This document shows, piece by piece, positions 11,716 to 23,600 of a DNA stretch of 64,000 bases (its first letter is position 1; the number at the start of each line of letters is the position of its first letter). Under the pieces are notes generated by a model. It saw only the letters and a list, made by a program, of their open reading frames with translations, was not told the origin of the DNA and made no database searches. Source of the DNA: Anaspis maculata. Lineage: Eukaryota; Arthropoda; Insecta; Coleoptera; Scraptiidae. The stretch spans positions 69,747,416 to 69,811,415 of the forward strand of contig OX421966.1 in NCBI GenBank assembly GCA_949128115.1. The letters run 5' to 3'. Made by a program: the position numbers and the translations under genes.

Positions 11716-12895
11716 AGCCCAGGCATTTTAGGTGAAATTTTGGTCAAACCCTGAAATAAATATGTCCCTTTTCAAATTTTGCACAAATAGCCTTTGACCA
11801 ATGCTGAACAACATACTAAAAGCTCCGGTCCAACAAGTATGCGGAACATAGTTTTTTTGTGCAAGAAAGGAATAAGTGCCGCCAAATCTCGTAGCGTCTG
11901 ATTGAGAGATGACGGAATACTCTAACTGCAGACTTGATTTGACTATTTTATTCTGTTGCTGCCTGCCAAATTTGGTTTCAATCTATCAGATAAATTTTGA
12001 ACAATTGAATCGCAAAGTTTTGAATTTGGATATTTTTTAATATTCGACATATGACAGACATAGAAATACTTTCAACTGCTCTGAATACAGTTTTGCAAAG
12101 GCTTCCAAACAACATATTGCATGTTAAGTGCCGTGAGATATAGCTTCTGTCATTTTTTGACAGTGACTTTTTTGTTTGACAGTTGACAACTAAAAATTGA
12201 CGGGCTCATTCGACAGAAAAACTATGTCTGCATACCAAATTTCAAGTCGATCAGATCAACCATTTGGTCGTTATCGTGAAATATTACTGACAGACACACA
12301 CACACACAATCAGACACACAGACAGACAAACTTTCATCTAGAAATGGTAATAATCATCTCACGGGGCCTCAAAATGGATATTTCCGTATTCATCTCGAAA
12401 AATATTTTTCAGCGCCTTCACAATACTTTCCCTCCTCTTTAGTTGGTGGGTCGGGAAGGGGGAAGTCAAAGAATTCTATTCTGAAATGTGGATCAGCATT
12501 GCTTGAAAGGCATTCAGACCACCCAGGGTTCTTCAAAATTTTGAGGGAATCAAATTTTACAGAGTTACCACTGTTGCGGAACTTACTCCCTTCTTGCTCA
12601 TCAAAGACTATGACGCCCACATTTCAAGGCCTGAATCTTTCAGTACATTGATCAGCATTGCTTGAGGGACACGTTGGTCAACGTTGAGACTCACAGTACC
12701 CTCTTCTGAACTAGAGCAAGAGTTAATCTGATTTGGCGGCACTTACTCCTTTCTTGCCAAGAAAAAAAACTATGTTCCGCACACTTGTTGGACCGGAGCT
12801 TTTAGTATGTTGTTCAGCATTGGTCAAAGGCCGTTTGTGCCAAATTTCAAAAGGGACATATTTATTTCAGGGTTAAACCCTAAAATGCCTGGGCT
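11716..12895. mobile_element. Inverted-repeat element (MITE-like) inside the GGAATGTTC array
   Basis: Bases 11,716 to about 11,900 and the reverse complement of about 12,725-12,895 match over roughly 180 bp, starting AGCCCAGGCATTTTA at both ends. The internal kilobase holds a CACACA/GACAGACA run near 12,295 and no convincing coding frame. It interrupts the HSE-like array. Exact target duplication is unclear (ACA on both sides at best). It is likely a non-autonomous DNA transposon. Confidence 0.7.
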
Positions 12896-14290
12896 AACAG
12901 CATTTCAGAATGTTCCGGTATGTTCTGGGATGTTCGGGAATAATTTGGAACGTTCGGAAACATCCCGGAACGTTCAGGGTTATTGTGTAACATTCGAGAT
13001 CATCCCACAGAACTCCAGAATGCTCTGGTATGCTCTGGAATGTTCGGGAACAGTCTGGAACGTTCGGAAACATCCCGGAACATTCCAGATCATTGTGGAA
13101 CATTCAAGAGCATTCCACATCTCAGAATGCTCCGACATGTTCTGGAATACATGGGAACAGTCAAAATTCGTCCAGAACATTCGAGGGTATTCGAGATTAT
13201 TCCACAACATTCCAAAATGTTCCGGTAGGTTCTGGAATGTTCAGAAATAGTCTTGAACATTCAAAAACATCCCAGAACATTCGAGATCATTCCACAGCAT
13301 TTTAGAATGCTCGGATATGTTCTGGAATGTTCGGAAAGTCCTAGGAATTTCCAGGACAGTCTAGAACATTCGAGAGCACTCGAGATGATTCCACAACATT
13401 TCAGATCGTTCCGGTATGTTCTGGAATGTTCGGTAATAGTCTGGAACGTTCGAAAACAGCCCGGAACATCCCAGATCATTGTGAAACCTTCGAGATCATT
13501 CCACAACATTCCAGATGTTTCGACATGTTCTGGAATATTCGAAAACAGTCTGAACATTTGTTCAGAATATTCGAGAGTATTCGAGATTATTCCACAACAT
13601 TCCAGAATATTCCGGTATGTTCTGGAATGTTCAGGAATAATCTACAACATTCGGAAATATCGCGGAACATTCCAGATCATTGTGGAACATTCGAGATCAT
13701 TTCAAAACACTCAAGAATATTCCGATATGTTCTGGAATGTCCGGAAATAGTTAGAAACGATCGGAAATATTCCGGAGGATTCCAGATCATTATGAAAAAA
13801 CATCCCAGATTACATTATAAAGTTTCCTCTTATCCATGAAGAAGGTTCCCGGTTTCACCTGAAAAGCGTGTCATTAATAAAAATCTAAGGGCTGGAAGTT
13901 TCACCTCCTGAAAATTCCCAGAACCCTCCAGAACATTTGTCCAAAACATTCGAGAGCACTCGAGATAATTCCACAACATTCCAGAATGTTCCAGTAGATT
14001 CTGGAACGTTCGGAAATAGTCTGGAACGTTAGGAAACATCCCGAAACATTCCAGATGATTGTGGAACATTTGAGATCAATCTACAACATTCCAAAAGGTT
14101 TTGATATGTTCTAGAATGTTCAGGAATAGTGTGAAATGTTCAGAAACATTCCGAAATATTCCAAATATTTGTGTAACACTCGAGATCATTCCACAACATT
14201 CCAGAATGATCTGGTATGTTTGAGAATGTTCAGGAATAGTCTGAAACGTTCGGGAAGATCTCGAAACATTGCATATCATTCTTTCAATCC
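12896..14290. repeat. GGAATGTTC repeat array, right block (heat-shock-element-like)
   Basis: This continues the left block, with GTTCTGGAATGTTC-type cores at about 12,922, 13,033, 13,138, 13,229, 13,319, 13,418, 13,526, 13,619, 13,729, 13,998 and 14,108. Many stretches have four or more alternating GAA/TTC pentamers. Open frames of up to 165 codons appear on both strands only because the unit has few stops. Confidence 0.85.
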
Positions 14291-14579
14291 AGAATGTCGC
14301 CAGACTCACCCTACAACTCTGGGCAATACATGTGGGTGATTTAAATGTCAACCTATTTCGTTACATTTCATACTTCTCTTATCATCGACCGGTGCTCAAT
14401 AAACTTACTTTGAAACAATAATTCGTATTGTTCTTTCAATCGCCCCAATACTCTCTTACACATAGACGTATCCACGTAAAACTTGCAGCCGTATCTAGAT
14501 CTGTATCTACTTGCACTCTTTTTGCTTTTTTTCGATTTCGTGATCTCATCCCTGAGGTCTTGCTTGACACCCTTGTATG

Positions 14580-15302
14580 CTATCTTTAGATCTTCACGTA
14601 AAAGTGAAAGCTCCTCCTCTTCTTCTTGGCTGTCGTTGCTTTCGCTTCTATTGTTCCGGTCCTCCAGTACGGAATACCATATTGAGCATCACACCTAATT
14701 TCGGTCGTCGTTTCTTTGTATGCCGATTCCATTATTTCGACGCATTTTCTAACCTTAATAGATCGATTTGTGCTTTCAAGTATCTCTTTGAATCTCGCGT
14801 TGATGTCTCCCCTCCCCCACGGAGCCGTACTTCCAGTTGATTTTGTCTCATTCTCTATCCACTCCTTCTGCTGCTGTTTTTTTTCTCTCATCGTTGTCAA
14901 ATCAGTCGATGGTCATCCAGCGACTCTTCGCTCAGCACTTCTCGTTCAGTTTTCATTTTTGCGATAGTTTCGTCCACCATCGTAGAGCGTTGGCACTTTG
15001 CCATTGTTGGCAATGTTCATTTCAAGAGTCTGGCTCTGTTCCAAGATTTTCTCACCCCCTACATCTTTTCTTGCTTCTCGCCGCCATTGGTGTGTGGCGT
15101 TGAAGTCGCCATTGACTAAAATGGCTTTGGATGTTTTCCGTATATCGACTTCTCTTGTCGCAAGGTGTAAACTCTTCGATGAAACAATTAGGTCTGATAT
15201 GAATGCTGTGCTGTACAACGCCATGTGTTCAAGTTCAGTCTTGACTACTCTTGACAAAGGATTCTCCACGACTCCAACGGTGTACTTGCTGTCTGCCACT
15301 TG
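14580..15302 (-). pseudogene. Non-LTR retrotransposon endonuclease region, left part
   Basis: On the minus strand, 15,302 to about 14,946 encodes an endonuclease/exonuclease/phosphatase-type segment. It includes ILVNGDFNATHQ followed by a G-rich loop, and a later N.G..PT-like stretch. A second frame (14,900-14,586) has the basic linker that follows the endonuclease in such elements. Frame changes between the two make it a relic. The upstream part of the same reading frame continues at 26,777 on the far side of the inserted Polinton E1. Confidence 0.6.
15297..15302. repeat. Target-site duplication of E1, left copy (CACTTG)
   Basis: The six bases CACTTG directly precede the terminal AGTAGAGAG of E1 and are repeated exactly at 26,771-26,776. 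A 6-bp duplication is the known signature of Polinton/Maverick integrase. Confidence 0.92.
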
Positions 15303-16073
15303 AGTAGAGAGAGAAGAGGGCGACTGAATCAAGTCTCATTACCTGTAATTACAGAGGAGGTAATTACGACGTCGGTAATTAGACCGGTCCTACCGCTCTA
15401 CAGTACACTCTTTAGGGTACGACGCCGGGTGCTATAGAGACGTGATATGGGTCAGGATCCTGAAACCGAGCTCATTAATTATTGAGGTAATTACTAGAGA
15501 GGTAATAACACCCTGAGAGTATGTGCACACCAGTTTTACCGTTGCGAGCTTGAACCCGCGGTTTACCTGGACCCTCGCTTTCCTCCTCCTCCTCCTCTTC
15601 ATGCCTACCGCTGCAGGTGCAAGCAGAGGCAGTGGTAGGTGAGCGTGCCAACACGCTTTCTCAGTCGAACCTTCGTCGTTTCCATTTGTTCTGCGGTTGA
15701 AGGAGCGAGATGGAGCGTACGGGTCGCGTTCCCTCCTCGTGTACATAGCTCCACCGATGCAAGCCTCTAGAGACAATGGCAGGTGCATGTGCCATCGTGT
15801 CTTCTCAGTCGAACCTCCTCCGACACCGTTTGCGCTATATTGGTAAGAGCGAGATGAAGCGCTGCCATCCTCTTAACACAGCTCGACCAAGCGCACAGCG
15901 GTAGGTCTTCTCCTCTCGCGCTCGGTTCTACCTGCTCTGCACGGCACAAAACCGCCGGATCGTGTTTTATGGCTGCTTCCAATCGAACATGCGAAGGAGT
16001 CACAAAGGTAGGTCCTTCGCAAGGTCCTGATGGTCGGAGGTCCTTGCACATATTGGGGGCATGAGCGCTGCAT

Positions 16074-16154
<81 letters not shown>

Positions 16155-17462
16155 CTATTTCGCTCCCACATCTCTGTCTATCATCCTATGCAGTGGTGGC
16201 CCGGCCAAACGCAGAGGTTTGAGAGAGAACCGTCTGCTGTGCTCTTACTTACCTACAGAGAGGCGCACAACGTTTTAAAAAAATTAGATGAGCTACCTAA
16301 TTTTTCTGAGATGAGGTACCTAATTTTTCTATTTGCTCGCGCTTCGGTGTACGGTTTCATTTATCGACGCTCACAACATGGGAACGAAGGGATGCACGAC
16401 GCTTTAAAAAAAAAAAAAACACTGAGAGGAGATACCTAATTTTTCTATATGACCGCTACGTCGCAATGTTTTAATCATAGCAAGGAGGGAGAATATGAAA
16501 TAGATAGCTCTTACTTACCTACAGAGAGGCGCACAACGTTTTAAAAAAATTAGATGAGGTACCTAATTTTTCTGAGATGAGGTACCTAATTTTTCTATTT
16601 GCTCGCTACGTCGGAATACATTATCCATAACAAATCGAGATGCTCTGGACAGATGAGCCGATACAAAACTAGCTGTTGTACTAAACATCATGATGTTTTT
16701 GATGGTAGGGGGTAATAGATACCTCGGTACATCATCTAGATATGTTTTAACCCAGTGATTTCGAGATAGCTAAATTAGTTTCGCATGACTAGGTACGGCC
16801 ATTTCTACCTTCTTCACAATTCAAAAATTCAAATATTCAAATCCAGTATCGGCATGATATCCCCTGCCAGAGGGTGGAGGGTAGGGAGCGGCGGGTGGCA
16901 ACCGGGATTGTTCGATAAGGTGAACGAAACTGATGGTTAGATATTACTCGTTTATGGTTTTGTAAATCGCCTAATTAAAGACCTTTTCTCGCAAGAGGAC
17001 CGTGGGAGATGGCCACTACCCACCTGCCTCCGAGCTATGCAGAGCGGCCGCATATACATGCCCGAATTATTAAGGGTCTTATAAAACGCAGTCTATCGCT
17101 GCAAGTGTTTTCGTCGAGTTTCTAAGGGTATCTGTGATGTAAGACCAGCCCTCCCTAACATCGTTTCCATGCTCCAGCATTCCTACATATGAATCTCCGA
17201 ATTAGGAAATTTTTATTGCTAGAGGACCGTGGGACTTAATTAAAACCTACCTGACCGTTCGATGTGCCAGAGGCGGTCAGGACGACGGAGGAAAAAAAAA
17301 ACCATTCTCCGACGTTAGCTGCCAGGCCACGAAGGAAATAATTTTTATCTTCGCGGGGGCCTGAAGGGTTGGACTCAGTAACACGGCGACCAATCGGGTT
17401 TAAACACAAAACCCTTTCTCTCGATATGCATATGGGAAAAACATCGTCCAGCAGGCGTTCGT
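15303..17462. repeat. E1 left terminal inverted repeat
   Basis: It pairs with 25,200-26,770 in inverse orientation. Bases 15,303-16,612 match 25,487-26,770, and bases 17,176-17,462 match 25,200-25,486. The stretch 16,613-17,175 has no partner in the right arm. It holds a (GA)n run at 16,076-16,154 and a repeated block of about 100 bp (near 16,240 and 16,506). Open frames such as 15,432-15,788 recur identically in the other arm but have no recognisable domain. Confidence 0.9.
16613..17175. other. Left-arm-only segment of the E1 terminal repeat
   Basis: This 563-bp stretch is present in the left terminal repeat and missing from the right, where the flanks are joined directly at about 25,486. 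It contains an AGAGGACCGTGGGA motif that also occurs in the shared part (17,220), so a deletion in the right arm between short matches is more likely than an insertion in the left. No gene is seen. Confidence 0.7.
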
Positions 17463-17665
17463 GATCTAGCAGGCGATCGGGCCCCAACCAATCAGATAAT
17501 TTTTCCCAAATTTCATGCATAGAAGGGATGGAGCGACTCGTCTGAAGGGTTAATCCGGAAATTTCATATAGCTAGTTTTCTACCGTACTCGCATCAGTAA
17601 AGTTCGGCTCTGAAATCCTCCCGGCTAAATTTTTTGCTAGTGAGTATCTTACATTTTAAAAAATA

Positions 17666-18010
17666 ATGGAATTAGTAAACCAGCTGAATAATATTGCGCG
17701 GGGTGCTGCTTATAAGCCTCTCATTAAGGCTAAAGAGCTAACAGTCGGAGAGTCCAATAAAATAATTGATATAAAAAGTGTGACGACACGGTACGGTGAA
17801 AGGCGTGTGTGTCATCTTGAAAACGTCCAATTCTTCTTGCCCACGCGGTTTAACGCGTTTTTCACACCGCAAAAAATTGCGGAAACGATCGAGCTGGATA
17901 TGTCGATCATATTCAGAGGCATGAAAGGCTCTGGAGCCATGGAGACGCCGGTCTTCGAATTTGCCTCAGCGCAAGGTGAGATAGCGATCTCTCGAAAGTA
18001 TGACACCTAG
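17666..18010 (+). CDS. Small E1 protein, OB-fold-like pattern (possible ssDNA-binding protein)
   Basis: This 114-aa frame lies just inside the left terminal repeat. After an N-terminal helix, a beta-rich pattern begins near residue 24 (KELTVGESNKI, then a short strand pair with TRYGERRVCHL). It continues with FFLPTRFNAFF at about 51-61 and a strand-rich C-terminus. This alternation of strands around an R-G turn and an LP-R segment resembles small OB-fold single-strand-binding proteins, which would suit a protein-primed polymerase element. The assignment is pattern-based inference only. No homologue is present in the visible part of E2. The start is the first ATG after a stop and follows an A/T-rich leader. 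Confidence 0.6.
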   Translation: MELVNQLNNIARGAAYKPLIKAKELTVGESNKIIDIKSVTTRYGERRVCHLENVQFFLPTRFNAFFTPQKIAETIELDMSIIFRGMKGSGAMETPVFEFASAQGEIAISRKYDT

Positions 18011-18049
18011 ATCATGTAATAACATTTTTTTTTATTCCAGTATAGAGAA

Positions 18050-18245
18050 GGTTGATCATCATTACCATCACCAGTATCATCATCACCATCGTCAATCATC
18101 ATCGTTATCAACCCCCCGATCATAGATGTTAACGTTCGCAATCGTCGTCTCATCTCCTTTTATCATCGTGATCATCGTCAAACATCATCACCATCAACCC
18201 GATCATAGATGCTAATGTTCGCATTCATCATCTCAACTCTTTCAT
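18050..18245. repeat. ATCATC/ACCATC-rich low-complexity stretch in E1
   Basis: Short imperfect runs of CATCATCACC and ATCATCGTCA lie between the 114-aa gene and the helical protein gene. A second-order duplication (CCCGATCATAGATG) is visible. It probably lies in untranslated sequence. Confidence 0.6.
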
Positions 18246-18413
18246 CATCGAACTAGGATCCCGAGAACTAGAAGAGTTCGCACCCTCCATACCTAAAGCA
18301 ATCGCTCTTTACTAAAGCAGATGTAAAAACATCACCCGCGAGCGAGCACAATCATCGTCAGGTCGATCCCTACGAGTCAAGTACTGTGGAGCTTCAATAC
18401 CATCTCTGCAAAC

Positions 18414-18479
18414 GTAAGCTATTTTCTCCTCAAAAATAATTTCAAATCATCCGCTAACTTGGCTTCTCTCTCTCATTAG
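18414..18479 (+). other. Predicted 5'-UTR intron of the E1 helical protein gene
   Basis: The stretch begins GTAAGC and ends CTCTCATTAG after a pyrimidine-rich tract, one base before the ATG at 18,481. It has good consensus at both ends and a typical short length (66 bp). Upstream exon limits are not known. Confidence 0.5.
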
Positions 18480-18480
18480 C

Positions 18481-18792
18481 ATGTGGCAACTTCGACGTGA
18501 TCCCCCAACAGACGTTAAAGAGAGTGTGAAGAGCATGCAACGGTACCTAGACGAAGAAGAGCTGGAGGCCGACAGGGCGCTGAACCGTGTATATTGTCCG
18601 GACAAGTTGGCAAGATACGAAAACCTTTCGAACACGGCTCGCGCGGGTGGAGAAATCTGTGAACGTTTCATACAATCACAGATTTCTCTGGATCATTTTT
18701 GCGAACTAATTCAAGATATAGGGCTGGGGCCCCGATTAAAGCGGCTTAGGCCGTTTATCAGCGAAGAGCTGTTGCAGAAATATTGCAACTAG
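18481..18792 (+). CDS. Small helical protein, member of a Polinton family (E1)
   Basis: This 103-aa, predicted all-alpha protein is similar to three E2 proteins (54,978-55,274; 59,483-59,833; 59,824-60,128). The shared pattern is an N-terminal VKE.V helix and a DAL/RAL.R helix, then a G-E-x-C segment (here GGEICERFIQSQISL, about residues 60-74). An L..LI..I.L helix and a terminal PFI.E segment follow. Size and helix count (five to six in about 90 residues) fit the death-fold superfamily (CARD/DED), but I see no diagnostic residue and this is inference. The start follows the predicted UTR intron directly. Confidence 0.7.
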   Translation: MWQLRRDPPTDVKESVKSMQRYLDEEELEADRALNRVYCPDKLARYENLSNTARAGGEICERFIQSQISLDHFCELIQDIGLGPRLKRLRPFISEELLQKYCN

Positions 18793-18849
18793 TGTCCCCG
18801 GCGCAGGATATTTCTACAGCATTATTGTACCCGAACCTGTTAAATTAGA

Positions 18850-19488
18850 TAAGTTTATAATGTAATATCATATTTTTCAATAGTCAAATTCATCCATATT
18901 TAGGTTAGCCTAATTAGAGCATAGCAGTGCTGATGATTTTAATTTTAATGATAATGTAATGATGGTAATGATGGAATAAAAATGAGAAAAAAATTCTTGC
19001 ATTTTCAATAAAAAAGAAAAAACTTTTCATCATATGAATCGTAAAAGCATGGATATGAGATTTTAGAAACAGTCTCAAAATAAGATATAAAAAAAAAACC
19101 CCCGCTGGATGTGGGAATATAGGAAAAAATATTTAACCAATGGCAGGAGAGCCATCCCCCCGGTCCGGCACATCTGTGCAGGTATACGACCAATGGATGC
19201 GTCTTGCAAATTTAGAGATTTTAATTTCAGGAGGGGGTGGTTTTGCCATATAGCATCGAGCGGAATTTCTTCGATCCAGTTCACCGTCAAACCTTGCAAA
19301 GTTTCGTTCAGTGTTTTCTCGACTTTTAAGCAGAAAAAAAAAAAGATGTGTTCGAGCGGTCCTTCCCAGGAAAACCGGCACATTGGGTGCGAAATTAACG
19401 GTATGTTTTCACTTAATTTAAAATCTATCCGGGGTCATATCATATCCGGAGACTCGATACGAGCTTCTAGATCGCTCTATTTATTGTT
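18850..19488. other. E1 internal stretch, no gene supported
   Basis: A/T-rich from 18,800 to 19,100, with a possible AATAAA at about 18,975. Frames on both strands at 19,075-19,480 give up to 153 codons with a CR/CP-type cysteine pair, but no domain is convincing. This could hold a decayed gene or the 5' exon of the following gene. Confidence 0.35.
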
Positions 19489-19980
19489 ATGTCCATTAAA
19501 ACAGCTGAGGAATCGTGGGATGCTGAGGACTCCCCCACATATGTACCAAGAAGTGGGCCAGGCCTCGTGAGATTGCTCCCCCCACGTCTCGTAGAAGCTC
19601 TGAAGAAATCGTGGCGAGACAGTGAACGCACCCGTCAGCATGAATGCCCAGCAGGATCGGGAGAGTATCCCGACAGCCGGCCGGCGCATGAGCTCGAAGG
19701 CTCACCTATCGAGGAAGTTGGGAGCAGTGGTATGTAAATAATCATAGCATTATTAATTCTCCTCGCTACCCTAATTTTTTCTCATCACTAAAAAACAGGA
19801 AACAAGGATCCCGAGTCCTGGGATGCTGAGGACTCCCCGTCATACATCCCTAAACCGCGGCACGGGATTATCCGACAACCTCCGCCGCGGATGACGAAAG
19901 CTCAGAAAAAAAAATGGCGTGCCCAGGAACGTATCTGGCAACAGCAACCAGCATCCAGCGTGCGTCATGAACATGAATAA
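19489..19980 (+). CDS. W-EDS family protein with internal duplication (E1, two exons)
   Basis: The predicted exons are 19,489-19,729 and 19,799-19,980, joined across a 69-bp intron (GTATGT...AACAG). Phase is preserved and the product is 140 aa. Each exon encodes one copy of the same module: ESWDAEDSP, then Y(V/I)P.., then a PPR stretch and a K-rich W-R helix. E2 has a single-copy relative at 48,250-48,662 (CWSEDS, TYTPQP, IPPRI), and its intron lies at the same place, directly before the module. I recognise no known domain. Basic residues after PPR suggest nucleic-acid or protein binding, but nothing firmer can be said. Exon 1 could extend upstream. Confidence 0.65.
19730..19798 (+). other. 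Intron in the E1 W-EDS gene
   Basis: It starts GTATGT, ends CTAAAAAACAG, is 69 bp long, and preserves the frame. An in-frame TAA directly after the donor supports splicing. Confidence 0.6.
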
Positions 19981-19989
19981 ATATAGGTT

Positions 19990-20644
19990 AGCAGAGCATT
20001 TATTTTAATTAGATTTGTATTTTTTTTGAGGTTAATAAAATCGTATTAAGAACCTATCGCAGCACTGCTTTCATCCAGGGCTTCCTAGCTAATCATAGTA
20101 ATCTCTCTCTCCGACGAATTTTTGCGATCCATGATCGTATGATATAGAAAACTCTATATCTTAGAGAAAATCTTTATCCGGAAAAATAGAGTTCCGGGTT
20201 ATGTGGTGATCGGCCGTCTACGATGCAGCTCTGCTAAGAGAAATATTCATATCGGTATCTGGTATAAACAAAACAAACACAAGGTTGGTTCCATAATATT
20301 TTTATTACTAAAAAGTTCTGAAAATTGTCGGAATAGTGAATATATATTCACTATTATATTATTTCTAGCTCTTATTCTAAAACACTGGACTCGAATATAA
20401 TGCACTCTATTAAATTTTAGCTGAATTACATGCTTTGGTTTATGCGGTGATAGTATTTATAAAGCATATGCGCGTATTACACTTCCTGGCTATAAACAAT
20501 TCAAAAACATGAACTCGATTAGCGACACACAGTGTTTTGGCATGATAATTACGTACTATGATTTGCATTTTAAACAATGTGAACGTGTAAGATATCTTCA
20601 GGGTGATTTTATTAACGGGAAAGCTGGGAAGATGCTGTAGGTAG
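19990..20644. other. E1 stretch between convergent genes
   Basis: AATAAAA at about 20,034 could serve the W-EDS gene. The remaining sequence holds only short frames without domains and is followed by the polymerase stop codon. Confidence 0.4.
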
Positions 20645-23600
20645 TTAACGAGTGGATTCTAACATGAGTTCCTCATCATCGTAACACTCGATTAAATGAT
20701 CGTCATATTCGATTTCGGGGCGACTGTCTGACGAGAGCACGCAATTCCCCAGACTCACTGTTTCATAGCTATTTCTCACAAGACATCGTTTATCATCAAA
20801 ATGCGAAAGTGCGATTTTTCTCTGTAAATTCGTATAAACTGTGTGTAATTCCGAACGGAATGACTGCATATTACGATGGATTAATCGTCCCTTTATAGCT
20901 GCTGCTTCATCATAATCATCTTTTGAGAGTTCTTTCTCAATCACACACTTCTTCACCCCTTTCGCTCGCTTCATTAAATTGTCTCCGGTATCGACTAGGT
21001 ACGCTTTAGCACCTGTTCCCACATAGCTATGGATATTCCCCGCTGGGATTTCGTTTTTAAAAAGGCCTATGGTAGGTTTTCCCGGTATGATATTATGTAT
21101 ATTCCCTGGTAAATAATTTGACGTATCGTATTTTCCTGGCTCAAGTCGCATGTCTTCATAAAAGTTCGGAGTTTCAATTTTGAGAATAAACGAGTCGGTA
21201 TCCATATATAGCAGACGTGCTTTTGGACCATATTTTTTCTTGATATGATTATAGAAAAAATCATACATGATATACTTCGAGATCTCCAAAATCACAAACC
21301 CTGCATATATGGGTTTATCGTAAATAATTTTACCCTTATGCATCTCAATCGCCGCAAAGTTTTCGCTGAAAATTGCAACGTTTTTGAAATTCGGCTTGGC
21401 AATTAAAGTACCCGCGCCGAGTTTGCGCCCCAAATTTTCCCAATGGGTTGCAAGTCGTATGTCCGACTTGTTTTCGACATTTTCCAAAGATTTCCCATAA
21501 TTCGCGTTTATTTGCAGCTTATAATAATCCTTCTCCGTTTTGGAGGTTGCGGAGCTTCTTTTCTCGCTGTTTAGATCGATGTATGATTTCATCCATGGCT
21601 TCTGCCTGAATTTCAAAACTCTATGAATTTTCCCCAGCGTCAACCCGTTTTTCAACGCCTGCTGCAGGTTCATATAGTAAATGACATATTTTTTTTTATC
21701 AAATAGATTCGTGATCAGCTTTTGGTGGTTAGATTTCGAATTGGCGGGGGTGATTTTCTCAACGCAGAACGGTAGTTCATCGTGCTCTGGATGTAAATAA
21801 TGAGGTACAATGAGATCTAGTTCAAAGATATATCCGATCTCTTGCTCGAATTTGAAGCCCATAATTGTTTCAACAGTTATTTCGGAGATATCATCCATAA
21901 AGCAGAACCCTGCGTAAGGCAAGGAATATGACATCGTTGCTCCGTACAGGCTAGTTACATCTAAATAAATTATGTAGGACGTTGGCAATTCCGGATTGTA
22001 ATTATCCATAAATTTATTGTTGGCCTCCGCTCTGCGAACATTACACTGACATATTCCGCCCCGTATTCCTTTTTTGATGAACGCTAGGATGTCGACATCC
22101 GTTATCAGCTCTAGCTCCACACCTGTGTATTTCATCATTGCATCCCATGAAAAAGACGGTGCTGTGAGATAGTGACACGGGTCCAGCTCATAGGTTTCTA
22201 GCGAAATTTTGCGGAGCTCTTCAAAAACATCTGTTAAAATGAGGCAGTCGCTTTTTAAATATAATGTACTGTAGTCTGCGAGAGTCTTACATTTAAAGTG
22301 TATCCAAAATTCTTGAGCTCTTGAATAATCGGCGTCGGAAATATCTTCCATGATCAGCTCATTATAAAACTCTGATTTGCTCGGCAGCGATGTCTGAGAT
22401 AATTTCTCGAATGATGTAATGTAATTATAGGGGAATACACCCTTCTGCCTAATAAGTTTGAACGCGGGTTCGCTTGGGAAATATTTCCGAACATCCACAC
22501 ATTGCTCATCATTCAAATTTTGCGCGAGTTTATCTAGTGATGCCGAGAGGAATCGAAATGAGTCTATAAATCTCAACTCCATTTTAATAGCTCTTCCCTC
22601 GATCGTATCGACTTTTATGAATTTTGAAAAACTTATATAGGTCTCTTTTGTCGAACCTATGGCTTTGATTTCGCTCCCAAACCCTGCGAGCTCACGCATG
22701 AAGAGATGAGCGTCATATTTACTCAAATTATGGCATATAACCGGAATGAATTTCGGGATTTGAAAATTCAAGTTGCATCGTTGGTGGGCCGGTGCTATAT
22801 AATTCCCTGTTAAATGGCAGTGGTCCCGAACTCTTATATCATCAACTCGGAACGGTTTCCTGCAAATATGACAATCTTCTGCGCGATTGAATGCTAAATC
22901 CTGCTCTGGTGTTAAAGGTTTCATCGGAACTATATTTTTATAGTGCTCGTTATATATTCTGACGACGTCCGCCTCCAACGATTCTACAAAAACCGCGGAA
23001 CAATCTCTCCCGAGATATGTTCTGTAGTCGCTCAAGCTCTCGTCAAATGAACATTTGATATTATAGCCGAAACTATATGGGATATGTATTGACTTTCGCA
23101 GCGTGAATGAGTCAGTTTCCTCGGGCAGACAAGTATCGAAAGGTAGTAAAATACTTTCAAAATCCATATAAATCACAAAAGGCGTTTTGTATTTTTTCCA
23201 GGGTTTTTCGAATTTCAATATATTTCTCGGCACCATATCCCCATATAGATCCTTCTTTTCACCAATAGGAAGCTCGGTTATGATTTTAAAACAACCGTTT
23301 TCTACATGAGCGTCGAGTTTCGATTGAGTATAAAAATGTGAAATGCAAGAGTCGCAAACGAATTTGCGTTCCTTTCTTTTCGATACCTGCATACCCACAA
23401 GCTTAGAGAGGTTCTTAATGAGACAATAGTGCGAAACACCGTTTTTTTCAAACAAGAGGAGGTTTATATGACACGCACGTCTACAGCCCGTGTGGTACAG
23501 CGGCCCAATCAATTCGTGTCTGCCGTTCCTATCCTCTAAACCGAAAACGTTTATCGAAATCGTAGGATTCTGTCGTTCAAACTGTCTTATCTGCTTAAGT

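Noticed and set aside
12807..13750. Several 80-165-codon frames on both strands in the GGAATGTTC array
   Set aside because: They follow the tandem unit and occur in many overlapping frames; the unit simply lacks stops.
15432..15788. 118-codon frame present identically in both E1 terminal repeats as a possible gene
   Set aside because: It is duplicated only because it lies in the terminal repeat. Its product is low in recognisable structure and no related frame appears elsewhere.
15767..16171. Frame with a long Leu-Ser repeat
   Set aside because: The repeat is the (GA)n microsatellite read through. The two arms differ in run length, as expected for non-coding simple repeats.
19075..19383. 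Possible RING or BIR remnant on the E1 minus strand (CR/CP-like cysteine pairs)
   Set aside because: Too few cysteines in correct spacing, and the frame is A/T-rich without other domain features.
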